This document shows, in pieces, positions 24,821 to 33,520 of a DNA stretch of 64,000 nucleotides. A program made the translations under genes and the position numbers. The notes beneath the pieces were generated by a model. That model made no database searches and was not told where the DNA came from. It was given only the letters and a program-made list of their open reading frames with translations. The stretch is taken from contig JBCCHJ010000011.1 of the NCBI GenBank assembly GCA_039028795.1, positions 1 to 64,000 of the forward strand. The letters run 5' to 3'. Position 1 is the first letter of the stretch, and each line of letters opens with the position of its first letter. The DNA comes from Thermohalobaculum sp039028795 (GTDB lineage: Bacteria; Pseudomonadota; Alphaproteobacteria; Rhodobacterales; Rhodobacteraceae).

Positions 24821-25765
24821 TCAGGCTGCATTGCGAACGCCGCCGGTTTCCAAAAACCAGGCATACATCTTTTCCAAGCCCTGGCGGATCGACACCTGTG
24901 GCCGCCATCCCAGCGCGTGCAGCCGGGAATTTTCCATGATCTTACGCGGCGTGCCATCTGGCTTCGAGCTATCCCAGGTGATGGTGCCGGGATAGCCGGT
25001 GATCTCGGCCATTAGTTCCGTCAGATCCTTGATCGAAATCTCTTCAGAAGACCCGGCATTCACCATCCCGCCATCGGTATAGTGCTGCATCAGGAAGACA
25101 CAGGCATCGGCCAGATCATCGGCATCGACCAACTCGCGCATCGGACTGCCCGTGCCCCATGCCACGACTTCGGATGCACCGTTCACCTTGGCTTCGTGAA
25201 ACCGGCGCATCAGGCCTGCAACAACATGGCTGGAGGCCGGGTCGAAATTATCCCCGACGCCATAAACATTCGAGGGCATCACGGTGAACGCATCAAAACC
25301 GTACTGCTTGCGATAGGCATCGCACATCGTCTTGCCGGCGATCTTGGCCACGGCATAGGGCAGGTTCGTGGGTTCCAGTTCCCCGGTCAGCAGGGCGTCT
25401 TCTGAAATCGGTTGCTCCGCATGTTTCGGATAAATGCAGGACGATCCCAGGAACATCAGTTTTTTGGCCCCGTTGCGATGGGCCGCGTCGATCACATGGG
25501 TCTGGATCAGCAGGTTTTCGCGGATGAAATCCGCGCCTTGCGTATCATTGGCCAGGATACCACCGACCTTGGCTGCAGCGACAAACACATAGTCAGGCTG
25601 TGCCTGGGCGAAAAATGTGTCGACCGCGGCGCGATCCGTCAAATCGCATTCGGCGCGGGTTCGGGTGAGCACGTTCGTTGCCCCTGCGCCCTGCAGTGCC
25701 CGCAAAATGGCCGAGCCGACCATGCCGCGATGGCCTGCGACGTAGATTTTTGCATCAAGGTCCAT
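24821..25765 (-). CDS. fcl: GDP-L-fucose synthase
   Basis: 314-residue short-chain dehydrogenase that epimerises and reduces GDP-4-keto-6-deoxymannose to GDP-L-fucose. GHRGMVGSAILRAL is the NADP site; LGSSCIYPKHAEQPISEDALLTG and the catalytic YAVAKIAGKTMC (YxxxK) follow, and VMPSNVYGVGDNFDPASSHVV is specific to this enzyme. The partner GDP-mannose 4,6-dehydratase is not in the window and must be encoded elsewhere. It is flanked by two FkbM-type methyltransferases. Confidence 0.93.
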   Translation of the reverse strand: MDLDAKIYVAGHRGMVGSAILRALQGAGATNVLTRTRAECDLTDRAAVDTFFAQAQPDYVFVAAAKVGGILANDTQGADFIRENLLIQTHVIDAAHRNGAKKLMFLGSSCIYPKHAEQPISEDALLTGELEPTNLPYAVAKIAGKTMCDAYRKQYGFDAFTVMPSNVYGVGDNFDPASSHVVAGLMRRFHEAKVNGASEVVAWGTGSPMRELVDADDLADACVFLMQHYTDGGMVNAGSSEEISIKDLTELMAEITGYPGTITWDSSKPDGTPRKIMENSRLHALGWRPQVSIRQGLEKMYAWFLETGGVRNAA

Positions 25766-25779
25766 TCTGTACCTCTTGC

Positions 25780-26685
25780 CTATGCCAGTTCCAGACCGTC
25801 ATGGACCTGAACAAGGCCTTCGACCATGCTGATCTCGATCGGCGGGATCTCTGGCAGATCCGGGTTCTGAGCCACCAAAAGACCATCCGCCGAAGCGCTT
25901 TGGCCCACGTCATGCTCGGCGATAAGCCGATAGCCCGCCTCTTGCAAGATGGCCTTCGTTCCCAGATGCCGCGCGCCATGGGTTGAAACATGCAGCCAAT
26001 CGATCTTTCGCGCCGCCAAAAGTGCCCTTGCATCGTCCAGCATTTCTTCTTCATGCCCCTGGATATCGGCGTGCAGCATCGTGATCCGGTCTAATCCCTT
26101 CATGGCCATAAACTTGCCGATGGTCAGCCCCGGCAAGTGCCCAAGTCTGCGCCTTTGTATCTCAAGCTTCTGTTTAGGATAGCTGCCGAAATAGGCGTGT
26201 GTATGATCTGCCGTCAGCCCGTTGATTTCGAAGTTCTTCAAGGCAACCTTCATCTGGTTCGGCTGTGGCTCGACCAGGTAAATCTGTGCGTCACGCACCT
26301 CCCGGGCGAACCACATGGAATAATACCCCCAATAACAGCCGGCCTCGACCATCACCGCACCCGGCGGAATATGCTTCATGACGTGGTGAAAGACCCATTC
26401 TTCCTGCGGTTCGTGCACACCCCGAAGCTGGCGAATTATCTCGTTCAACCAGGCCCCATAATAACGCCCGTAAAGCACCTTCAGGCCATTGTGCATGACT
26501 TGAACGGCATGTCCGCTGTCATCCACGAAGCACTCTCCTGCATTCGGAACGCGCGGCAGGTCATCGCAATCGCGGCAGGCACTGGTGATCCGTATCCTAT
26601 CGGTCAGAATCCGCAGCTTGAATGGCTTGACGTACCGCTGCCACGGCTTCCGCATCATCGCGATGTAGTATTCTTCCTTGGCCAT
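25780..26685 (-). CDS. FkbM-like class I methyltransferase
   Basis: 301 residues. The methyltransferase core begins about residue 105 with PPGAVMVEAGCYWGYYSMWFAR, then YLVEPQPNQMKVALKNFEING, and ITMLHADIQGHEEEMLDDA replaces the usual DTEG-E segment with DIQGHE, a common FkbM variant. The first ~100 residues are a basic, aromatic cap. ATG at 26685 is preferred (AAAGG upstream); GTG at 26688 is the alternative. Part of the minus-strand glycan operon. Confidence 0.8.
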   Translation of the reverse strand: MAKEEYYIAMMRKPWQRYVKPFKLRILTDRIRITSACRDCDDLPRVPNAGECFVDDSGHAVQVMHNGLKVLYGRYYGAWLNEIIRQLRGVHEPQEEWVFHHVMKHIPPGAVMVEAGCYWGYYSMWFAREVRDAQIYLVEPQPNQMKVALKNFEINGLTADHTHAYFGSYPKQKLEIQRRRLGHLPGLTIGKFMAMKGLDRITMLHADIQGHEEEMLDDARALLAARKIDWLHVSTHGARHLGTKAILQEAGYRLIAEHDVGQSASADGLLVAQNPDLPEIPPIEISMVEGLVQVHDGLELA

Positions 26686-26717
26686 CACTTACCTTTTCAC
26701 GCACCTACGTCACGCAA

Positions 26718-27695
26718 TCACATCAACGCATTCTCCGGTGTTTTCTCTCGATTTTCTTCATACCAAGCCGCCGTGCGGCGCATGCCTTCGGTCAAGTCGA
26801 CCTTAGGCGCATAGCCGAGCGCCCGCATTTTCGAGATATCCGGGCACCGCCGCGAGGTCGCGCCCGCCGCCGCAGGCCCGGCCAGAATTTTTAGCTCCAC
26901 ACCCACGGCCTCTGCCGTCACAGCGACCAGTTCGCGGATGGTCACCTCGTGATCATTGCCGATATGGTAAACCTCGCGGTGGGCGCCCCGTTCTTGCATC
27001 AGGACAATGCCGTCAACCACATCATCGACATAGGCGAATGCCCGGGTTTCGGTGCCGTCCGACTGAATCGCGAAGGTTGGATCACCGGAATCCCGGGCCT
27101 GGAGCGCGCGCAGTATGAATTGCGGGGCCACGTGCTTCCAGCCCATATCCGGACCATAGACATTGTGCGGGCGGAACACCTGGACCTTCCGGAAATGGTC
27201 CTTGCCATAGTTGAAGGCGATCAATTCGCTGACAATTTTCGACCCGCCATAGGAATAGCGCGGGTTCAAGCTGTCCGGCAGCATCAGTGGCACGTCTTCC
27301 GTCGTGGGCACTGTTGGCGGTTGCTGGTAGACCTCGGCCGAGGACGCAACCACCAGATCTGGCACATCGGCGCGCTGGCAGGCCTCGACAACTGCCAAGG
27401 CGCCACGCAATCCGACATCCAGAACCAGTTCCGGACGGGTATAGAAGTTTTCTGTCCCATTGATCGCGGCCAGGTGGAAAACCACATCCGCGCCCTGGCA
27501 CGCCTTGGCAACGGCGTCGACGTCCCGGACATCGCAGGTCTGCAGGTCCACCTGATCGGCGACCTCGGCGAACCGGGATTGATCGCCCCGCAGCAGATTA
27601 TCGACACAGACGACGTCCCAACCGGCATGCACCAGTTTCTTCACCAGATAGGCGCCGATGAAACCACCGCCGCCCGTGACGACACATCTAGCCAT
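26718..27695 (-). CDS. NAD-dependent sugar-nucleotide epimerase/dehydratase
   Basis: 325-residue extended short-chain dehydrogenase. CVVTGGGGFIGAYLVKKLVHAGW is the NAD motif (the first ~15 residues), ADVVFHLAAING follows, and YSYGGSKIVSEL carries the YxxxK pair. It is similar to UDP-glucose 4-epimerase and dTDP-glucose dehydratase relatives, but the sugar cannot be named. The start at 27695 overlaps the preceding UDP-sugar dehydrogenase by eight bases, implying coupled translation. Probable role: making an activated sugar for the surface glycan. Confidence 0.87.
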   Translation of the reverse strand: MARCVVTGGGGFIGAYLVKKLVHAGWDVVCVDNLLRGDQSRFAEVADQVDLQTCDVRDVDAVAKACQGADVVFHLAAINGTENFYTRPELVLDVGLRGALAVVEACQRADVPDLVVASSAEVYQQPPTVPTTEDVPLMLPDSLNPRYSYGGSKIVSELIAFNYGKDHFRKVQVFRPHNVYGPDMGWKHVAPQFILRALQARDSGDPTFAIQSDGTETRAFAYVDDVVDGIVLMQERGAHREVYHIGNDHEVTIRELVAVTAEAVGVELKILAGPAAAGATSRRCPDISKMRALGYAPKVDLTEGMRRTAAWYEENREKTPENALM

Positions 27696-29013
27696 TGGTG
27701 CGCCCCCCGGTATTGCCCACGGCGAAATAGCTTGGTCCCAGCTCATAAGGGCGCAGGTCGGAAAAGTGGTTCCAATAATCATACAGGAACCCTTCCGGCG
27801 CCATGATCGTCAGCATCTGACGCGGACGCATGTCTGCCAATTTGGGATGATTGTTCGCGATGATCGCCACATTGGCTTCTGCCAGAGCATCCACCATGGT
27901 CTCTGCGATCTGACATCCCTGTGCGACATCGGCCAATTGTTCGGCCGAACAAACTGCATCGAAAATCGTGATCTTCGCATCCGGCATCTTTTCCTGCAGC
28001 GCAGACAGGACCTGCAGCGACATCGATCCGCGCAAGTCATCGGTTGCAGGGACGCCTTTGAACGCCATGCCCAGCAGTGCAATCTTCGCCGGTTCGGCGC
28101 TGCGCCGTCCATGCTCGGCGCGAATGAAATCCACCGTTTCGATCGGTTGGCGTTCATTCACATGACGGGCCGCAGTTGTGATGTCCAGATCCAGGCCCGC
28201 ATCGCGCAGGGACTGCGCCAGAATATGTGGATCCTTTTCCAGGCACGGGCCGCCAACCAGCCCTGGCAAGGCCACGTTCGTCCGGGCGTACCCCAGTTTG
28301 CCGCCGGGGATTACCTCCATCGCATTGACGCCGAAGGCATCGCAAATCCGCGCGACTTCGTTGGCGAAACCGAACTGTACGTCGCGATAGGTGTTATCGA
28401 TCAGTTTGATAATCTCGGCAGTTTCCAGGCTGGAGACCTGAACCGCCGTGGGCGTCAATTTATAGAAAAAATGCGCGGCACGTTCCCGGGTTTCTGGCGT
28501 ATCTGCACCGACGATTTGCGGCAATCGCCGCAATTCGTGCATCGCATTGCCCTCAAGGGTGCGTTCAGGGCACATCGCGATCTCGAAAGATTTGCCCGAG
28601 GCCGCCAGTATCGGGGCCACGACATTGCGGGCCGTGCCGATCTTGACGGTCGAGCGCAAAATCACCAGCGCCCCGTCTTCCATATTTTCCGCAACCTCGC
28701 GGGTCGCTGCTTCGATAAAGTCGACCCTGGCTTTGCCATCAGGCGCCAGCGGGGTGCCGACCGTGATGACATAGATGCCGCAGGACACCCCAGCCTCGAA
28801 AGAGGTTGCAGCCTTCAAATTTCCGTTTCTGACAGCGTATTGCAGCATTTCCGGAAGCCCGTTTTCCGAAAAGTGCGGCCGAGCCTGATTGGTCATGTCC
28901 ACCACATCGGGGCGCCGTTCGACACCCAGGACACGGAAACCCGTATCCGCCAAAGCTGTGGCTAGCGTCAGGCCCACATATCCCAGGCCGACAACGCCGA
29001 CATCATAGTTCAT
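27688..29013 (-). CDS. UDP-glucose/GDP-mannose dehydrogenase family protein (WecC-like)
   Basis: 441 residues. It oxidises a nucleotide-sugar C6 hydroxyl to a uronic acid with two NAD. N-terminal VGVVGLGYVGLTLATALADTG is the NAD site; the middle domain has CPERTLEGNAMHELRRLPQIVG and IKLIDNTYRD. The catalytic cysteine sits in GLVGGPCLEKDPHIL, and the third domain has LLGMAFKGVPATDDLRGS. CPERTLEGNA is the UDP-N-acetylmannosaminuronate dehydrogenase type (WecC/WbpA). It is the first gene of the glycan operon, with about 340 non-coding bases before it. Confidence 0.88.
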   Translation of the reverse strand: MNYDVGVVGLGYVGLTLATALADTGFRVLGVERRPDVVDMTNQARPHFSENGLPEMLQYAVRNGNLKAATSFEAGVSCGIYVITVGTPLAPDGKARVDFIEAATREVAENMEDGALVILRSTVKIGTARNVVAPILAASGKSFEIAMCPERTLEGNAMHELRRLPQIVGADTPETRERAAHFFYKLTPTAVQVSSLETAEIIKLIDNTYRDVQFGFANEVARICDAFGVNAMEVIPGGKLGYARTNVALPGLVGGPCLEKDPHILAQSLRDAGLDLDITTAARHVNERQPIETVDFIRAEHGRRSAEPAKIALLGMAFKGVPATDDLRGSMSLQVLSALQEKMPDAKITIFDAVCSAEQLADVAQGCQIAETMVDALAEANVAIIANNHPKLADMRPRQMLTIMAPEGFLYDYWNHFSDLRPYELGPSYFAVGNTGGRTNG

Positions 29014-29351
29014 TCAGTGTCCTTTCTGGGCACCTTTCAATGACGCGAGCATGGCCGTCTCGTCGCCAATTATGACCGGCTTAGGCCAAAAGTCTGGCCG
29101 AGACGTAAATTTCCGCAGAAATCATTGTGCCCGTTCGTCTGGTCGGTCCTTATCGCATCACCGGTTGGCAGAAAAGCATCTAAGACGGCGCTTCCCGGAA
29201 ACGATCAGGCCAGAAGATTGAATTTGCTGGAAAGAACGGTACAGGGCGATTCACCGGGATCGGTTCGGATGGCATCGAAGCCCTTCAGGAACCTGAAACT
29301 ATCCTGCCCCCGTCGGAGAGATCGTTTTTATGGCCAAGCCTGATTTTTTAA
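29014..29351. other. Non-coding region upstream of glycan operon
   Basis: About 338 bases with no convincing gene. It should contain the promoter for the minus-strand glycan operon. A short AT hairpin (CTGATT/AATCAG around 29340-29355) overlaps the stop of the receiver gene and could act as its terminator. Confidence 0.4.
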
Positions 29352-29846
29352 TCAGCCGATGCCGCCGGATTGATCCAGCGGTCCCGAAGCCTTTGCAGGT
29401 TCTGCATCGCCGTCGATCGATCCTTCAGCCCGTTGGCTCGATAAGGGCTGCTCTGACACCATTGTCCGGATCTTCGTCGAACGGATCTGCGCCCACAAGA
29501 ACGACACCGTAGCGCAGAGAACACGGGGATTAATCGGCTTTATCAGCAATTGATCCGGTGTCCACAGGCCCATCTGATAGACGGCCGAGGATCGGAACGC
29601 ATAGTTCGAAGAAATCGCCATAATCTTGCAATCAGGCCATGCCGCCCGGACCTGAGGGACCAGCATCGCCTCACCCCAATCGGCGTGCGTGACATCAACG
29701 ATGAAGATATCGACGGGATCCGAGGCGAAGCGGCTTTGAAACTCGATCGCATTCTCGCAGCATTCAACGCTATGGCCCTCACGATGCAATACCTCGCACC
29801 ATGAGGAGTTTGTACGCGCGTCACCAACTATCAAAATCGACGCCAT
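29352..29846 (-). CDS. Stand-alone response-regulator receiver-like protein
   Basis: 164 residues. MASILIVGDARTNSSWCEVLHREG begins a CheY-like fold. DIFIVDVTHADWGEA places an Asp at the phosphorylation site, and QLLIKPINPRVL carries the conserved Lys. The usual acidic pair after beta-1 is reduced to one Asp (GDA), so phosphorylation may be weak or absent. There is no output domain; a 45-residue polar tail ends the protein. A GAGGAGAC ribosome-binding site fixes the start at 29846. No histidine kinase lies nearby. Confidence 0.72.
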   Translation of the reverse strand: MASILIVGDARTNSSWCEVLHREGHSVECCENAIEFQSRFASDPVDIFIVDVTHADWGEAMLVPQVRAAWPDCKIMAISSNYAFRSSAVYQMGLWTPDQLLIKPINPRVLCATVSFLWAQIRSTKIRTMVSEQPLSSQRAEGSIDGDAEPAKASGPLDQSGGIG

Positions 29847-29928
29847 TTTAGTCTCCTCACAGCGTATTTGACTAGAATTCAATGGTAAACAAACGGTAAA
29901 TTTTTGCACTGCAGCGAGGAGCACAGCG

Positions 29929-30930
29929 ATGCCTGAAATCACCCTGGAATACCTTGGCGGACCAGCCGTAACCGCGCTGAATTTAACCGATGCAGAGATC
30001 CTGAACGCTGTCGAGCAAGGGTTGATCGCAGCAGGACGCGGCCAAACGGTTATCGAGCCCCGCATGCACCTGAAGCCGTCCCAGGACGTCGACGGTCACT
30101 TCAACGTTCTGCGCGGCTATGTCGGTCCGATGAAGTACGCCGGGGTCAAGGTCGTCGGTGATTTCCATCAGAACTATCAACACGGTCTGCCCTCTGAAAT
30201 GGGCTTGTTGACCTTGTTCGACCCGAACACCGGAACACCAAAGGCGATCGTGGATGCTGCCGGCCTGACCGACATGCGGACCGGCGCAGTGACGGCCCTG
30301 GGTGCCAAACATCTGGCGCCAGAGAACCCGCGGATTCTGGGCCATATCGGGGCACGGGGTACGGCATATTGGAATGTTCGGCTGTTGGACCATCTCTTCG
30401 ACTTCGACCAGATCCGGGTGCATTCCCGCCGACCTGAAAGCCGCGATGCTTTTGCTCAGCGGCTGACCACGGACCTGGGCAAACCGGTGATTGCGGTCGA
30501 CACGTGGCAGGAATGCCTGGAAGGGGCGGACATCCAGGTGGAAGCCTCTCGGTTGACCGAACCCACGCCGCTGTTCGAAACAGCCTGGGTCCGGCCGGGT
30601 ACATTGGTTATCCCTTATGGAACCATGAGCGCCCTTCCGCTCGACTTCACCGATTGTTTCGACATGTTCGTCATGGACGACCTCGGCCAGATGAATGCCG
30701 GGCCCTATGGCGCGCTGCGTCCACATATCAATGCAGGCAAGATTACCCGCGACAGCTTCGCCGCCGAGATCGGAGAGATTGCCGCTGGAACGAAACCGGG
30801 GCGAACATCGCCGGACCAGACGATATTGTTCTGGCATCGTGGACTGGCGACCTCGGACATCGCGCTCGGGGCTTTCATGCTTGAAAAAGCCCGGGCGATG
30901 GATGTGGTGCAAACATTGGTCTACGCGTGA
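29929..30930 (+). CDS. Ornithine cyclodeaminase / mu-crystallin family protein
   Basis: 333-residue NAD(P)-dependent enzyme. Substrate-binding strands include GQTVIEPRMHLKP and LRGYVGPMKYAGVKVV; GTPKAIVDAAGLTDMRTGAVTALGA is the family signature, and the Rossmann part includes RILGHIGARGTAYWNVR, a slightly unusual glycine motif. Members deaminate ornithine, form alanine or reduce cyclic imines such as pyrroline carboxylate, so the exact reaction is open. It sits near a LuxR regulator and the lyase/oxoprolinase module, suggesting amino acid or cyclic imino acid breakdown. Confidence 0.85.
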   Translation: MPEITLEYLGGPAVTALNLTDAEILNAVEQGLIAAGRGQTVIEPRMHLKPSQDVDGHFNVLRGYVGPMKYAGVKVVGDFHQNYQHGLPSEMGLLTLFDPNTGTPKAIVDAAGLTDMRTGAVTALGAKHLAPENPRILGHIGARGTAYWNVRLLDHLFDFDQIRVHSRRPESRDAFAQRLTTDLGKPVIAVDTWQECLEGADIQVEASRLTEPTPLFETAWVRPGTLVIPYGTMSALPLDFTDCFDMFVMDDLGQMNAGPYGALRPHINAGKITRDSFAAEIGEIAAGTKPGRTSPDQTILFWHRGLATSDIALGAFMLEKARAMDVVQTLVYA

Positions 30931-30955
30931 AGCCGATTGAACCCGCTTCTTGGCG

Positions 30956-30977
30956 ATGGGCGGGCATCAGCCCACCC
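30956..30977. terminator. Hairpin between convergent genes, mini-repeat family copy 2
   Basis: Between the cyclodeaminase and the convergent LuxR gene lies GGGCGGGC-ATCA-GCCCACCC. On the minus strand it reads GGTGGGC-TGAT-GCCCGCC with one G-T pair. It shares the frame of the palindromes at 2488, 51679 and 57331. A U-tract is lacking, so it may block read-through in both directions rather than act as an intrinsic terminator. Confidence 0.5.
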
Positions 30978-30985
30978 CCCTGCTG

Positions 30986-31816
30986 TTACCGCACCAAAAA
31001 ATCAGTCCCGAAACTGGTCATCAGCCGCACCAATTGCGTGCGGTTCGTACACCGGGTCTTGGCCAGAACCGATTTCACCTGGGCGTTGATGGTATCGACA
31101 GCCCTCCCCCGCAATTCGGCGATCTGGGCGTTGGTCAATCCATCGCATATCAACTCGCTCAACTCTGCCTCTGTCGGGGTGAGTTCATAGGTTTTTGCAA
31201 TCGGCTCCACATCGATCTTCGACATCAGGTTGGTGTCCATGCTGTAGATGATCACGCCCTCAATCGACTTGGCACCATCAAGTCCATCGGTTTGGATGAT
31301 GTCGATATCGATGCACAGCGCCCTGGCGCGCCCGGCATCGGCAACCGGAACAATCTGCTTCTTGAGGTCCGGCCTGCCATTCAGCGCATCCGATGTCATG
31401 GCCGCCGAGCCAGCGCGCTCATGTCCGACCTTCATGTCCAATTTGCCATCGGGACAGATACGGAACGTGTCATATGCCCGAAGTTGGCGTTCGAATTCCG
31501 GGTTCTTGTCGATGACCTTAAAGCTGCGGTCCAGAATGCACACGCCCAGCGACAGACGATTGATCACAGCAACCAAGCCCTGCTGCAGTCGCACAAGCTT
31601 TTGCGCATGGCGCGACGCTTCTTCGACCTTCGCGACAAATGGCGGGAGCTTTCTGCGGCACCTGTCTTTCTTGGGCGCCTCCGGCAGTCCCGGGCAGGTC
31701 GTTCCGTCCGCGACAATGCCAGAGAGATTTAAAACGGCGTCCCGATTGTCCAGATGATCAGCGGTCAATTCCGCCAGGTTCTCTACGTCCGTCAGATTCT
31801 TGCGGCACGCTCCCAT
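30986..31816 (-). CDS. LuxR-family transcriptional regulator with PAS-like sensor
   Basis: 276 residues. The C-terminal HTH is YELTPTEAELSELICDGLTNAQIAELRGRAVDTI followed by QVKSVLAKTRCTNRTQLVRL, matching the GerE/LuxR DNA-binding domain. The middle (about 80-200) looks like a PAS fold: LSLGVCILDRSFKVIDKNPEFERQL. No receiver or acyl-homoserine-lactone domain is evident. The ribosome-binding site GGAGGGAG is immediately preceded by a perfect palindrome (31829-31851). It probably controls the neighbouring lyase/oxoprolinase or cyclodeaminase genes. Confidence 0.82.
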   Translation of the reverse strand: MGACRKNLTDVENLAELTADHLDNRDAVLNLSGIVADGTTCPGLPEAPKKDRCRRKLPPFVAKVEEASRHAQKLVRLQQGLVAVINRLSLGVCILDRSFKVIDKNPEFERQLRAYDTFRICPDGKLDMKVGHERAGSAAMTSDALNGRPDLKKQIVPVADAGRARALCIDIDIIQTDGLDGAKSIEGVIIYSMDTNLMSKIDVEPIAKTYELTPTEAELSELICDGLTNAQIAELRGRAVDTINAQVKSVLAKTRCTNRTQLVRLMTSFGTDFLVR

Positions 31817-31828
31817 CGACTCCCTCCT

Positions 31829-31851
31829 TTAACCCTTGCATCCAGGGTTAA
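31829..31851. promoter_or_regulatory. Perfect palindrome abutting the LuxR gene ribosome-binding site
   Basis: TTAACCCT-N7-AGGGTTAA, a perfect inverted repeat of 8-bp arms, ends 12 bases before the LuxR start codon and directly touches its GGAGGGAG ribosome-binding site. It is also the end of the lyase transcript (stop at 31883). It may be an autoregulatory operator, a terminator, or an RNA hairpin that limits translation. Confidence 0.6.
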
Positions 31852-31882
31852 CGGGCCACGTCATCAGACGCTGTGGGGAATC

Positions 31883-33379
31883 TCACGGCTCGGCAAAGTC
31901 TCCTTGCGCGACGCTTTTGGTCAGGGCTTCAATGTCTTCGGTCATCGGCCGATCATCGGCCATGCGGTCCACGACGCCCCGGATCATATCGACCGTTCGC
32001 CGGATGGCCGGGGCGATGTCGACGTCCTGGCGCAGCTCGACCGCCTGGGCACCCAGCATCAGTTCGATCGCCGACAGGCGCTGCAGCCGGTCCACGATTT
32101 GCCCCATCGCCTTGGCGGCGACGGCAGAGTGCGTGACCACGTCCTCGACCCCATCTGCACCGCCGCCAGGATAGACCGGGGCCGGCTGGGCCAGTTGCAT
32201 GATCTCGGAAAACAGCGCTTCCGCGGATTTCATCACCGGCGCCATGCCAGCGCTGGCCGTGTCACCTTGCACCAAGCCAAGGGGTAGATCCGTAAAGCGC
32301 GGATTGACCAATTTGGAACATCGCGCGACCTGAGCCGCCGACATATGCACGAAGGCCTGGGCCAACATGCCCAGCGCCACGGTCAGGTGCGGGGTAAGAT
32401 ACCCGCCCGAGGACACGACCTCGCCGGTTTTGGCCAAGACAACGGGGTTGTCCGACGCACCGTTGATCTCATCTCTGACAGCGGTATCGACAATGTCCAA
32501 AGCTGCCACAACCGTGCCGTGGATCTGAGCCACGTTCCGCAGGGAAAGCGGGTCCTGCACGCGCCGCGCCGATCCCTGCTCGTGCAGTGGAGATTCGTCC
32601 AACCGCGCTGCAATCCCCGCCGCAGCCGCCATTTGGCCGGGCTGCGGACGCAAGGCCAGGGCCCGAAAGCGCAGCGGAGAGATGTTCCCGCGAAACCCCT
32701 CCAAAGACAGCGCCGCGGCGGTCTGGGCAGTTTCAAAGACGGTCTCGGCCCGGCTGAGGCTGAGTGCAGAGATTGCCGCCACCATCGAAGAATGGGACGT
32801 CATCGCCAGACCTTCGCGCGGGCCCGGGCGATAGGGCTTGAGACCCGCGGCAGCCAATGCTTCTGCGGCTGCGCTGCGGCCGTTGGGCGTATCCACCTCG
32901 CCCTCGCCGATCAGACCCAGCGCGATTGAAGCGCCCCACATCAGATCAGCGGCACCGACAGACCCGGTTTCGCCAACCACCGGGGTAAGCCCGGCATTCA
33001 GCATCTTCACATAGTGAACCGGCAGGGCCGGATGCGCGCCCGCCGCACCCTTCATCAGGGTATTCGCCCGCACGGCCATCGCCGCGCGCACTGTGCCGAC
33101 AGGCAATGGGCTACCGACGGAATGGGCGCGGCCGCGGATCGTCTTAAGCGACATGTCGGATTGTTCTTCTTCGGACAGGCCGACAACGGCCCGGGGGCCC
33201 AGCCCGGTCGTTACACCATACATAAGGGCCTGAGACTGGATCGCTGCCTGAAGCTGGCCATGGGTCTCCGGCATTCGCGATAACGTCAATGGGCACAGGG
33301 TGACCTCTGCCCCACATGCGATAGCGACCAAGTGGTCAGGGGTCAGGTCTTCGCCGTTCAACTCGATAGCATTTGTCAT
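31883..33379 (-). CDS. Aromatic amino acid/histidine ammonia-lyase family protein lacking the MIO triad
   Basis: 498 residues, all-helical HAL/PAL fold by motif. MYGVTTGLG at 53-61 keeps the catalytic Tyr54; ALRPQPGQ, QDPLSLRNVAQIHG and EINGASDNPVV are present. But the position of the self-cyclising Ala-Ser-Gly triad reads GSVGAADLM (139-147) where the family has GSVGASGDL. Serine is absent and one residue is lost, so the MIO cofactor cannot form. The late QEDH segment is also altered (GVEDVVTHS). The protein is full length and uninterrupted, so it is probably functional in another way. It diverges from the 5-oxoprolinase gene and precedes a LuxR regulator. Confidence 0.85.
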   Translation of the reverse strand: MTNAIELNGEDLTPDHLVAIACGAEVTLCPLTLSRMPETHGQLQAAIQSQALMYGVTTGLGPRAVVGLSEEEQSDMSLKTIRGRAHSVGSPLPVGTVRAAMAVRANTLMKGAAGAHPALPVHYVKMLNAGLTPVVGETGSVGAADLMWGASIALGLIGEGEVDTPNGRSAAAEALAAAGLKPYRPGPREGLAMTSHSSMVAAISALSLSRAETVFETAQTAAALSLEGFRGNISPLRFRALALRPQPGQMAAAAGIAARLDESPLHEQGSARRVQDPLSLRNVAQIHGTVVAALDIVDTAVRDEINGASDNPVVLAKTGEVVSSGGYLTPHLTVALGMLAQAFVHMSAAQVARCSKLVNPRFTDLPLGLVQGDTASAGMAPVMKSAEALFSEIMQLAQPAPVYPGGGADGVEDVVTHSAVAAKAMGQIVDRLQRLSAIELMLGAQAVELRQDVDIAPAIRRTVDMIRGVVDRMADDRPMTEDIEALTKSVAQGDFAEP

Positions 33380-33520
33380 GGTAAGGTCAGCCCAGTTCCT
33401 CACCCCTATTCACCTCAAGCGTGTGCCCCGCGTCAACGCCTGCCTTTACAGCGCACTGATTTTCAGGAATGGGTTTGGCCTTGGCGGTGCCCTCCGTCGG
33501 TCAAGCAAAGGCATAGCATC

